The notes beneath the pieces were generated by a model. That model saw only the letters and a list, made by a program, of their open reading frames with translations, had not been told where the DNA came from and made no database searches. A stretch of DNA of 64,000 nucleotides from Lachnospiraceae bacterium (lineage in GTDB: Bacteria; Bacillota; Clostridia; Lachnospirales; Lachnospiraceae): the NCBI GenBank assembly GCA_022845955.1, contig AP025576.1, forward strand, positions 4,402,001-4,466,000, read 5' to 3'. Shown here piece by piece: positions 33,265-41,890 of the stretch. The translations under genes were made by a program, and so were the position numbers. Position 1 is the first letter of the stretch; every line of letters starts with the position of its first letter.

Positions 33265-36051
33265 TTAATTTATCCATTTCTGAAGGGTCTCCGCCAGATT
33301 CCCCATATCGATAGGTTTTGCAATATAATCGCTCATCCCCACACTGCGTGCCTTACCCATATCCGCAGCAAAAGCATTGGCCGTCAGGGCAATGATGGGG
33401 ATATGCCCCGCATCCTCCCGATCCAGGGAGCGGATCGCCCGTGTTGCTTCATATCCGTTCATAACCGGCATCTGTACGTCCATCAGGATGCAGGCATAGG
33501 TTCCCGGTTCCGTACGCAGGAACTGCTCCACGGCGTGCTGCCCGTTTTCCACCGTATCCACATGAAGCCCCTGCATCTGCAGCAGTTCTTCCGCAATCTC
33601 CCGGTTCAGCTCATTATCCTCCACCAGCAGAAGCTTTTTCCCTTCCAGTGACGGATGCGGCCTTTTTACCGGATGGGCCGGTGCCGTATCCGTATGCAGG
33701 CTCTGACAGAACAGCTGCAGGACATGAAGCATTTTGGATTTGAAAAGAGGCTTTGTTATAAAGGCATCCGCCCCCGCCCGCTTGAATTCCTCTTCAATAT
33801 CGGAATAATCATAGGCGGAGATAATGATAATGGGTACGTCCGGTCCCAGCTTTCCCCGAATGGCTTTTACCGTTTCCAGCCCGTCCATTCCCGGCATCTT
33901 CCAGTCCAGAATCACCGCAAAGAAATCGTCCCCGTTCTCATGGGCCTGTACGATACAGCAGACAGCTTCCATGCCGGAAAGCACCCAGCTGCCCCGCATA
34001 CCCAGCTCATTCAGCAATGCGGTCGCACTCTCGCATACAATCGGATCATCATCCACAACAAGCACCGGCAGGCCGTCCAGCCTGTTGTCGCACGCTTCTT
34101 CCTCCACACATAATTCCAGTGGCAGGGATACGACAAACTCACTTCCTTCCCCCAGTCTGCTTTCCACCTCAATCGTCCCGTTCATCATGCGTACGATGTT
34201 GTCCGTAATGGCCATTCCCAGCCCCGTTCCCTGGATTTTGCTGATTTTGGAATCTTCCGCCCGGGAGAAAGGTTCAAAGATATGCTCCCGGAACTCTTCC
34301 GAAATCCCGATTCCATTATCCGTGACGACAAATTCATACTGTCCCTTGCCTTCCACCGGAGAAGACATTTCCCGGATACGAAGGCTGATGCAGCCGCCTT
34401 CCGGCGTATATTTGATGGCGTTGGACAGAAGATTCATAAAAATCTGCTGCAAACGCCCGCCGTCTGAAATTACCTTTTCGTGCTTCACCCGGGAAGCGCT
34501 GATCATGAATTCCTGATGCTTTTCCGCCAGAAGCGGCCGGCACATATCCATCACGTCCTGCAGAAGCTCCGGGAAAGATACCGTTTCATAGGTTAAGTCC
34601 ACTTTCCCGCTCTCGATTTTGGACATATCCAGGACTTCATTGATCAGGCTGAGCAGGTGCCTGCCTGACAGGTTGATTTTATCCAGACAGTCATGTATTT
34701 TTTCCGGAGCATTCAGATTCGCCTGGGCGATGATGGCCATGCCCATGATGGCGTTCATAGGCGTGCGGATATCATGGGACATGGAAGAAAGGAAATTCGT
34801 CTTTGCGGCGTTGGCTACCCGGGCCGCTTCATACGCCTCTTCCAGCGCCTTGCGCTGCCGGTTCTGTTCCACCCGGTCGGCTGTGACATCAATGACAAGG
34901 CTATAAAAAGAAGGAATGTCGTCCCAGCTTTCCTCTTCGCTCACATAGCTCAGGGTAACCGTAAGAATACGTGTTTTCCCCGGTCGGGTCAGAATGCGGA
35001 TTTCCGTCACCGTATTCGTTCCGCTCCCTTTTACCTCCTTCAGCAGCTCATCCATCCGCTTCCTGTCCTCCGGATGGATAAACGCACATTGGGAATGCAG
35101 CTCGTCCGCGAACTGTTCTCCGGTATATCCGATAAGATCCAGGAAGCTGCAGCCGTACCACAGAATGGTGCTCCCGTCCCTCGCATCCAGCCGGAAAATT
35201 CCTCCGGGAATGGAACGCAGCAGCGCATCTCTTTCCTGATCCTTCTGTGCCAGCTTATACTCGGCGCTGTACATGTCATGGGAAAGCTCTATCCGGGCCC
35301 GGTGCCCTTCCCAGTTCACGATGCGGTTCTTGATCATGAACGTACGTTCCAGCTGCGGATTATAGAATTTCCATTCATAAAAGGCATCCTCCCGCAGCCG
35401 GTTGTTCGTACAGAAGGGACAGGGAGACGTCCTGCCCTGGATAACCTCATAGCATTTTTTCCCCAGCACGCTGCTTTCCCGGCATCCCAGTGTTTTACAG
35501 GAATTCCGGTTCAGGTACAGAAGTTCATAGGTATCCATATCACTTATGTATACATTCCCCACATAGGTATCCATCATCCAGCCAAAATACTGCCGGTTCT
35601 GCCGGTAAAGCGCAAGATGCTCTTCCTTTTCTCCCACCAGGCCGCTCACCTCTGTAAAAACCGCCTGGAATACCGGTTCTCCTTGTGCGGATGAAAGACT
35701 TCCGGATAACCGGAACCAGCCATAGCCGCCCTCTTTTCCCGGCAGCTTTACAGACAGCTCCAGCCCCTTCCCGCCGTTTTCCTGCAGCCTTGACACCTCA
35801 CGCTTTACAGTGGCAAACGACTCCTCATCACCGGCAAAATAGTCGCGCAGGCTGCCAAACCTGTCCGTATATTCTTCCTGTAAATATCCGATACTCCTGT
35901 AAAAGCAAGTATTCCCCCAGAGGAATGTAAGCTCCTCGTCCGGCAGACAGCCGATCACGCCCACCGCCAGCCCTTCCAGAATTCCCGGACATGCCGCTGT
36001 CCCGGTTAACTTGGCAGTGCCTGTTTGGTTTTGTTTTTTCTTGTTTTCCAT
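33265..36051 (-). CDS. Hybrid sensor histidine kinase with PAS domains and two receiver domains
   Basis: A 928-residue cytoplasmic kinase without membrane helices. N-terminal ~400 residues hold PAS-like units (ISDMDTYELLYLN; GGIFRLDARDGSTILWYGCSFLDLIGYT). HisKA has the phospho-acceptor in SMSHDIRTPMNAIMGM (~427), HATPase_c has FMNLLSNAIKYTPEGG, DNGIGISEE and GTGLGMAI. Two receivers follow: LVVDDDPIVC..ILDWKMPGMDG and LLVEDNELNREIA..LMDVQMPVMNG. No Hpt domain and no adjacent response regulator, so output is unknown. AGGTGAT precedes the ATG. Confidence 0.9.
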   Translation of the reverse strand: MENKKKQNQTGTAKLTGTAACPGILEGLAVGVIGCLPDEELTFLWGNTCFYRSIGYLQEEYTDRFGSLRDYFAGDEESFATVKREVSRLQENGGKGLELSVKLPGKEGGYGWFRLSGSLSSAQGEPVFQAVFTEVSGLVGEKEEHLALYRQNRQYFGWMMDTYVGNVYISDMDTYELLYLNRNSCKTLGCRESSVLGKKCYEVIQGRTSPCPFCTNNRLREDAFYEWKFYNPQLERTFMIKNRIVNWEGHRARIELSHDMYSAEYKLAQKDQERDALLRSIPGGIFRLDARDGSTILWYGCSFLDLIGYTGEQFADELHSQCAFIHPEDRKRMDELLKEVKGSGTNTVTEIRILTRPGKTRILTVTLSYVSEEESWDDIPSFYSLVIDVTADRVEQNRQRKALEEAYEAARVANAAKTNFLSSMSHDIRTPMNAIMGMAIIAQANLNAPEKIHDCLDKINLSGRHLLSLINEVLDMSKIESGKVDLTYETVSFPELLQDVMDMCRPLLAEKHQEFMISASRVKHEKVISDGGRLQQIFMNLLSNAIKYTPEGGCISLRIREMSSPVEGKGQYEFVVTDNGIGISEEFREHIFEPFSRAEDSKISKIQGTGLGMAITDNIVRMMNGTIEVESRLGEGSEFVVSLPLELCVEEEACDNRLDGLPVLVVDDDPIVCESATALLNELGMRGSWVLSGMEAVCCIVQAHENGDDFFAVILDWKMPGMDGLETVKAIRGKLGPDVPIIIISAYDYSDIEEEFKRAGADAFITKPLFKSKMLHVLQLFCQSLHTDTAPAHPVKRPHPSLEGKKLLLVEDNELNREIAEELLQMQGLHVDTVENGQHAVEQFLRTEPGTYACILMDVQMPVMNGYEATRAIRSLDREDAGHIPIIALTANAFAADMGKARSVGMSDYIAKPIDMGNLAETLQKWIN

Positions 36052-36277
36052 ATTTTTATCACCTGTATTATTTGTGCGGTATGCAGCTTCTGTTTTTCAT
36101 ACCTTAATCATTTTATACTATATCATATTATATCTGATAAAGGGAATAAAACAAACAATATTTTCATCCCCAAAAGGCTGTTTATATGGTATTATAAATT
36201 AGAATTTACCGGAATAAACTTCCCTATCCCGCAATCCGGCCGGAAAACCGTCTGCAGGGAAGAAAGGATACACACGA

Positions 36278-37756
36278 ATGTCAAACTATAACAGCCAGGA
36301 ACAAACCATTTACCGCAGCCTGGCCGGAAAAATACAGCTCGGTTTTTATGATAAGGAAGAACGCTTCCCATCCGCAAAGGAAATAGCAAGACGCTATCAG
36401 GTTTCCTACTGTCCTGCCCAGAGAGCCCTTAAAATGCTGGAAAAAGACGGTCTTATCAGGCTCTGCCGCGGGAAAGCCACCGTCGTCCTGGCAAAGCCTT
36501 ATGAGGATTACCTGGGAAGCCCTGTTTTTTTCCAACGGGCCGAAGCGCTTCTGGATCTGTGCAAATGCCTGAAGCTGATTTCCCCCGCTATCAGTTTTCA
36601 CAATATACGCGGCATGAGAAATGAAGTTTCCTCCCCTCTTCCGGAGAAAGGACCTGCTGCCGGCACGGCCCAAGAGCTGTTTACCCTGTTTGAACAGTCC
36701 CTGCATATCATGGGGAGCCATTCGGCCTTAAGCCTGTATTACGATGTTAATTCTTTTGTGGAAAGCTCCTTTCTGGATATCTTTTCTTCCTGCTGCGGTC
36801 AGGAAGAAACGGTGCAGCTGTGGCGGACTCTGGCGGACAGTTATAATGACTGTATGAGACACTGCGGGGAATACGGCCGGGAGGAATGCCTCAGTCGCCT
36901 GGAGCAGATGAGCAGCTTGTTCTATGATACCATCATAAGTTATCTTGCAAACCTTCCTTCCCTTCCGCCGGAGGATTCCCGGGTCCCTTTTGTCTGGGAA
37001 CCGCACAAGGGACGTACGAGGTACTGTGATATAATTGCCATAGATGTCATCTGCAAAATCAACCAGGGTGTATATCCGGTGGGGACCCTGCTTCCCAAAG
37101 GCGCGGTGCTGGCAGACATTTACCACGTTTCTGAAATTACCATCCGCCGTACCATCCATCTGCTGAACCGGCTTGGTGTCACACAAACTTTCAACGGCAT
37201 AGGCACCCGCGTCAGTAAGAAAGGGGATTCGTCCATTCCCCATAAGCTCAGGGAATTGACCCTGGATGACAACATGAAATGTTTTCTGGAAGCCCTTCAG
37301 CTGCTGGCTATCCTGACAGAGCCGGTCATACGGCATACGTTTCCCCATATTCCTGCCGATACCCTGCATAAGCTTTATGAAACCGCGGGAGGAAAAGACC
37401 AAAAGAAGGCAATGGTCGGCACGACAAGCATGCTTTTACAGGCTGTCGTCCATTACAGCCCCCTGCTTTCCCTGCGGGAAATCTACAGCCGGCTCACCCA
37501 TCAGCTGTTGTACGGCAGTATCCTGCGTCTCGAAGAAACCGGTGAGGAAACCGTGCCCGGCTGGCCTGCAATGGCCACCTCCATACGGGAGGGGTGCCTT
37601 TCCCCCGAAAGCAGTACGCTGGCACAGGCCTGCCGTGTTTTATTTGAAAACAACTTTGCCTCCACCCAACAAACCCTTATGGAAATCGGGGTCAAAGGAG
37701 CGGAGGAAATAACCGGATTTGAAACAAATATCCCGTCGGTTACCGCGGAAAATTAA
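36278..37756 (+). CDS. GntR-type regulator with two winged-helix domains
   Basis: A 492-residue protein with two GntR DNA-binding units in one chain: residues ~10-72 (FPSAKEIARRYQVSYCPAQRALKMLEKDGLIRLCRGKATVV) and ~250-312 (LLPKGAVLADIYHVSEITIRRTIHLLNRLGVTQTFNGIGTRV). The helical segments between and after them probably form ligand or dimer domains of FCD-like type, though no metal motif was identified. AAAGGA lies 9 nt before the ATG. The M32 carboxypeptidase gene starts 10 nt after its stop, so the two are co-transcribed. Double-GntR proteins are uncommon. Confidence 0.82.
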   Translation: MSNYNSQEQTIYRSLAGKIQLGFYDKEERFPSAKEIARRYQVSYCPAQRALKMLEKDGLIRLCRGKATVVLAKPYEDYLGSPVFFQRAEALLDLCKCLKLISPAISFHNIRGMRNEVSSPLPEKGPAAGTAQELFTLFEQSLHIMGSHSALSLYYDVNSFVESSFLDIFSSCCGQEETVQLWRTLADSYNDCMRHCGEYGREECLSRLEQMSSLFYDTIISYLANLPSLPPEDSRVPFVWEPHKGRTRYCDIIAIDVICKINQGVYPVGTLLPKGAVLADIYHVSEITIRRTIHLLNRLGVTQTFNGIGTRVSKKGDSSIPHKLRELTLDDNMKCFLEALQLLAILTEPVIRHTFPHIPADTLHKLYETAGGKDQKKAMVGTTSMLLQAVVHYSPLLSLREIYSRLTHQLLYGSILRLEETGEETVPGWPAMATSIREGCLSPESSTLAQACRVLFENNFASTQQTLMEIGVKGAEEITGFETNIPSVTAEN

Positions 37757-37766
37757 GGAGGAATCT

Positions 37767-39266
37767 ATGAATCAGACATGTGAACAGGTAAAAGAATATC
37801 TCAAGAAAATAAGAAAGTATGAGCAGGCGGCCGCACTTATCAGCTGGGATCTGCAGACCGCCGCCCCGAAAAAGAGCATCGACAGCAAGCTGGAGGCCCT
37901 TGGTTTTTTCTCTACCGAAGCCTTCCGGCTTTCCACGGCGGAGGAATACGGCAGCATGCTGCGTGAACTCTCCAGGCCGGAGGTCTTTGCCGGCCTGGAT
38001 GAAGCCATGCAGGTGACCGTAAGGCGCAATTACAGGGATTACCAGCGTTTCCAGCGTGTCCCCCAGGATTTTTACACGGACTACATTACCACATCAGGCC
38101 GCTCGGAAAAGGTATGGGAGGAAGCAAAACGGGCCGGTGATTTTTCCCTCTTTGCTCCCAGCCTGGATAAAATGATCGCGATGACAAAAGAATATGTCGG
38201 CTACATGGAGCCGGATAAGGATCCCTATGAGGTCCTTCTGGACATGTATGAAGAAGGGATGGACAGCGCTGCCATAGATGCTGTTTTCTCGGAACTGAAG
38301 AACGGCCTCCTGCCGCTGCTGTCTGCTATCAGGGCCGCCGGCAGACCGGATTTGGCCTCTCTGAAAGGCACCTATGATATAGAGGCCCAGAAAAAGGTGC
38401 AGGATCTGCTTCTGTCCTACATTGGTTTCGATTTTGACGCTGGAGCGGCGGCGGAAAGCGAGCATCCTTTCACTACCGGACTGTGCCACGGGGACATCCG
38501 GGTTACCAACCATTATAATGAGACGCTCCCGCTTTCCTCCATGTTCAGCGCCATCCACGAAGGCGGCCATGCTATTTTTGAACAAAACATTGATTCCGCC
38601 TATATAAACACCGCCGCGGAACAGGTCAACCTTATGGGCCTGCACGAAAGCCAGTCCCGTTTTTACGAAAATATACTCGGCCGGACGCCCGCGTTCTGGA
38701 CTCCTCTTTACGGAAAGCTGGGGGAACTGCTTCCCCCGTTCAAAGCCATTCCGTTTGACACCTTCTGCCGGGCAATCAACGATGTCCATCCCAGCTTCAT
38801 ACGGACGGAGGCCGACGAGGTGACCTACTGTCTGCACATAATTCTCCGCTATGAAATGGAAAAAGCCATTTTTCAGGAGAACGTGCCCACAGACCGGCTG
38901 CCCGCCCTCTGGAATGACAAGATGGAGGAACTGCTTGGCATCCGTCCGGAAAATGATGCGGAAGGCATCCTGCAGGATATGCACTGGTCGGAAGGCTCAT
39001 TCGGCTATTTCCCTTCCTATCTGCTGGGTTCCGTCTATGACGGTATGTTCCTGAAACAGATAGAAAAGGAACTGGGAAACCTGGACTGCATTCTGGAGGA
39101 AGGCCGGATACAGGAAATCACTGCATGGCTGAAGGAAAAAATCCACCGCTACGGAAGTATATACAATTCCCGTGAGGTCATACGGAGGGTATGCGGCGGC
39201 GAAGTGTCCGCCAAACCCCTTCTGGATTATTTCCGTTCCAAATACAGCCGGATTTACGGCTTCTGA
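37767..39266 (+). CDS. Carboxypeptidase M32 (thermostable carboxypeptidase 1 type)
   Basis: A 499-residue metallocarboxypeptidase. Zinc motif HEGGH at 264-268 and the M32-specific HESQSRFYEN and IRTEADEVTYCLHIILRYEME follow at normal spacing; overall length is typical. The ATG at 37767 has a strong AAGGAGG upstream; earlier in-frame codons belong to the end of the regulator gene. Cytoplasmic, removes C-terminal amino acids from peptides. Cotranscribed with the double-GntR regulator. Confidence 0.93.
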   Translation: MNQTCEQVKEYLKKIRKYEQAAALISWDLQTAAPKKSIDSKLEALGFFSTEAFRLSTAEEYGSMLRELSRPEVFAGLDEAMQVTVRRNYRDYQRFQRVPQDFYTDYITTSGRSEKVWEEAKRAGDFSLFAPSLDKMIAMTKEYVGYMEPDKDPYEVLLDMYEEGMDSAAIDAVFSELKNGLLPLLSAIRAAGRPDLASLKGTYDIEAQKKVQDLLLSYIGFDFDAGAAAESEHPFTTGLCHGDIRVTNHYNETLPLSSMFSAIHEGGHAIFEQNIDSAYINTAAEQVNLMGLHESQSRFYENILGRTPAFWTPLYGKLGELLPPFKAIPFDTFCRAINDVHPSFIRTEADEVTYCLHIILRYEMEKAIFQENVPTDRLPALWNDKMEELLGIRPENDAEGILQDMHWSEGSFGYFPSYLLGSVYDGMFLKQIEKELGNLDCILEEGRIQEITAWLKEKIHRYGSIYNSREVIRRVCGGEVSAKPLLDYFRSKYSRIYGF

Positions 39267-39317
39267 TCCGGTTTTCCACAGGCTGTGCACAGGGACAGAC
39301 ACTGCTCTGTTATCCGC

Positions 39318-40910
39318 CTACCTAAGCAGAGTATTCAGGTCTTCTTCCGGTGTCGTGGTGGGAGCGATATGATAGTGCTCCCCCAGATATTGGAGCACGT
39401 TGGGGGAGAGGAAGGCCGGAAGCGTGGGACCAAGACGGATATCCGTAATTCCCAGATGCAGCAGGGTGAGCAGGATGCAGACCGCCTTTTGTTCGTACCA
39501 GGAAAGGACCAGGGACAGGGGAAGTTCATTGACGCTGCAGCCAAAGGCATCCGCCAGGGCACAGGCAACCTTGACGGCGCCGTAGGCGTCGTTGCACTGG
39601 CCCATATCCATCAGGCGGGGAAGCCCTCCGATGGATCCAAGCTCCAAATCGTTAAACCGGTACTTCCCGCAGGCAAGGGTCAGTATCACCGTATCCTCCG
39701 GTGCCTGTTTAACGAATTCCGTATAATAATTCCGGCCCGGCCTCGCCCCGTCGCAGCCTCCCACCAGGAAGAAATGCCGGATGGCGCCGTTTTTCACAGC
39801 CTCAACCACTTTGTCCGCGGCTCCCAATATGGTACCGTGCCCATACCCGGTGAGCACCGTTTTCCCGCCGTTGATTCCGGTAAATTCCGTATCCTCGCTA
39901 TATCCGCCCAGCTCCAGCGCTTTTTCAATTACCGGCGTAAAATCCTTATCCCTGCCGATATGCACCATTTCCGGGTACGAAACCACTTCTGTGGTGAACA
40001 CCCGGTCCGCATAGCTTTCTTTCACAGGCATCAGGCAGTTGGTTGTAAAAAGGACAGGCGCGGGGATACCGGCAAATTCTTTCTGCTGGTTTTGCCAGGC
40101 GGTACCGAAATTCCCTTTCAGGTGGGTATATTTTTTCAGTTCCGGATATGCATGGGCCGGCAGCATTTCCCCGTGGGTATAGATGTTGATTCCCTTGCCC
40201 TCCGTCTGTTTCAGAAGCTGGTGCAGGTCATAGAGATCGTGCCCGGTAATTACGATAAACGGCCCTTTCTCCACAGTAAGGGGGACTCTGGCCGGAACAG
40301 GCGTGCCGTAGGTTTCCGTATTGGCCCGATCCAGAAGCTCCATACAGGCCAGATTGACTTTTCCGGTTTCCATCACGACGGGAAGCAGTTCCTCCATCCC
40401 CCAATCCTCTGCCAGCACAGAAAGCGCCTTATAGAAAAAGGCGTTCACCTCTCCGCTTCTATAGCCGAGTACCTCCGCATGATACGCATATGCGGCCATT
40501 CCGCGGATCCCGAACAGGATCAGGGATTTCAGGGAACGGATATCCTCCTGCGCATTCCACAGGCGATCCATGTCATAATCGTCCGTATTACCGCAGGGGG
40601 AAGCACAGCCCGCGCAGCCCGGCACAATGGCCGCCTTTTCCGCCCTCACGCGTCCGATGAGACTGCGCAGCGTCTCGTCATTAAAATTCACATTGGTGAT
40701 GGTGGTAAATAAGCCTTCCAGGATCAGGGAATCCGTTTTATCCGTCCCGGGATTGTTGGAACAGGCCCGTGCCAGTCCGATCAACGCACCGGTAAGCGCA
40801 TCCTGAAGCTTCGCTGTCTGTGCCGATTTTCCGCACACCCCCGCCTTGCCGGTACAGCCGGTACAGCCTGCCGTCTGTTCGCATTGGAAGCAGAACATTT
40901 TGTTTTCCAT
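39318..40910 (-). CDS. hcp: Hydroxylamine reductase / hybrid-cluster protein
   Basis: A 530-residue Hcp. The N-terminal cysteine motif FCFQCEQTAGCTGCTGKAGVCGKS binds a 4Fe cluster, and hybrid-cluster ligands appear in EVVSYPEMVHIG, GGCDGARPG, TLACGKYRFN and QCNDAYGA. It reduces hydroxylamine and acts in nitric-oxide stress in anaerobes. A 14-bp palindrome lies about 100 nt upstream. Single-gene unit. Confidence 0.95.
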   Translation of the reverse strand: MENKMFCFQCEQTAGCTGCTGKAGVCGKSAQTAKLQDALTGALIGLARACSNNPGTDKTDSLILEGLFTTITNVNFNDETLRSLIGRVRAEKAAIVPGCAGCASPCGNTDDYDMDRLWNAQEDIRSLKSLILFGIRGMAAYAYHAEVLGYRSGEVNAFFYKALSVLAEDWGMEELLPVVMETGKVNLACMELLDRANTETYGTPVPARVPLTVEKGPFIVITGHDLYDLHQLLKQTEGKGINIYTHGEMLPAHAYPELKKYTHLKGNFGTAWQNQQKEFAGIPAPVLFTTNCLMPVKESYADRVFTTEVVSYPEMVHIGRDKDFTPVIEKALELGGYSEDTEFTGINGGKTVLTGYGHGTILGAADKVVEAVKNGAIRHFFLVGGCDGARPGRNYYTEFVKQAPEDTVILTLACGKYRFNDLELGSIGGLPRLMDMGQCNDAYGAVKVACALADAFGCSVNELPLSLVLSWYEQKAVCILLTLLHLGITDIRLGPTLPAFLSPNVLQYLGEHYHIAPTTTPEEDLNTLLR

Positions 40911-41006
40911 AAGCCACTCTCCTTTTCAAGTCCCGCATTTGTTGCAGCCGGGAATCCTTTTGTTGTTCTATGAGTGACAGTATACATGGCTTTTTTTAAT
41001 AATTCC

Positions 41007-41020
41007 GTTGTTATAACAAC
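41007..41020. promoter_or_regulatory. Palindrome upstream of hcp
   Basis: GTTGTTATAACAAC, a perfect 14-bp palindrome, lies 97 nt upstream of the hcp ATG and overlaps the end of the region before the DUF6070-like gene. It resembles CRP/FNR-type sites; an HcpR-like or NO-responsive regulator is a guess. Confidence 0.5.
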
Positions 41021-41030
41021 AGAAAAAAAA

Positions 41031-41726
41031 TTATGGTTCCGGTGCCGGCACGACATCCGGCAGATATCCCTTCTCCGTCCGTTTGATTTCTGTGAGATCC
41101 CTGCATCCGTTTTCCCGGATTTCAGGGATTCCCCCTTCCTTCCATATAATTTCCGTATACCGGGCCTGCAGGCCGCCGTCGCGGTATACTAAGGTCATTA
41201 CGCGGATATCCCCCTCCGGACAGACCTGATAAATCGTAACAAGGGCATCATTCCCCTCCTCATAATCGGCGTAAAATTCCTCCGCTTTTTCCTTATTGAT
41301 CCGGATGCGGTTATCGGCAGCAGCCACCAGCCCAAGGGAACCAAGGCGGGACACGACAGCCTCCTGCTGCTCTTTGGAAAGGGAAACCATAGCATCCCTC
41401 TCCTTTTCCGTCCGGGATGTCAGCCATCCGGCATAAAGATCCCGGCACGCTTTTGCCGCCTCCAGCACCGTTTCCTGCAGCCGGGCCTGTTCCTCCTGCG
41501 TCAGAAGGCTGACGGCAGCGCCTCCGGAGGGCCGGCTCACTTCCTGAAACCCGCGGCTGTCCGTGCTTTCCGTTCCTGCGCCCGCCGGTTCCCAGGCATC
41601 CTCCGTTGCAGGGATATAGCCTTTATCGTCCTTCAGCAAAAATGCCGCCGTTACAAACAGGACCAGAAGGAGGAGCAAAAGCCCTTTTGGCCTTCCGGGC
41701 CATTCTATCTTCTTCATGTTCTTCAT
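41031..41726 (-). CDS. Exported/membrane-anchored protein of unknown function (DUF6070-like?)
   Basis: A 231-residue protein with one N-terminal membrane helix (GLLLLLLVLFVTAAFLL) after a basic start, a Thr/Ser/Pro-rich linker, and an extracytoplasmic domain beginning SLLTQEEQARLQETVLEAAK and containing LVTIYQVCPEGDIRVMTLVYRDGG. I recall similar clostridial proteins named DUF6070, but am not certain. Two starts three codons apart are possible. It ends about 120 nt before hcp. Confidence 0.65.
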   Translation of the reverse strand: MKNMKKIEWPGRPKGLLLLLLVLFVTAAFLLKDDKGYIPATEDAWEPAGAGTESTDSRGFQEVSRPSGGAAVSLLTQEEQARLQETVLEAAKACRDLYAGWLTSRTEKERDAMVSLSKEQQEAVVSRLGSLGLVAAADNRIRINKEKAEEFYADYEEGNDALVTIYQVCPEGDIRVMTLVYRDGGLQARYTEIIWKEGGIPEIRENGCRDLTEIKRTEKGYLPDVVPAPEP

Positions 41727-41826
41727 TCTCCCTGTTTTCTCCGTGGTGTTATAGTCATCTGTCTAAATCTTACAATTGTAATATTTATATGTCAAGAAAA
41801 ATATATCCCGCGGCCGGTTTCCGCGG

Positions 41827-41857
41827 GGAAGGCCTTTCCTCCGGTACAAGGCCTTCC
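41827..41857. terminator. Hairpin downstream of the large histidine kinase
   Basis: GGAAGGCCTT (41827-41836) and AAGGCCTTCC (41848-41857) form a perfect 10-bp stem about 34 nt past the kinase stop. No T-run follows on the minus strand, so it may be a weak or Rho-assisted terminator. Confidence 0.45.
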
Positions 41858-41890
41858 ACCATGGGGCAAAAACAGCCGCCCGGGGGATCG

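Noticed and set aside
39285..40712. Long plus-strand open frame (475 codons)
   Set aside because: It is the antisense shadow of hcp, whose cysteine motifs and start are clear on the minus strand.
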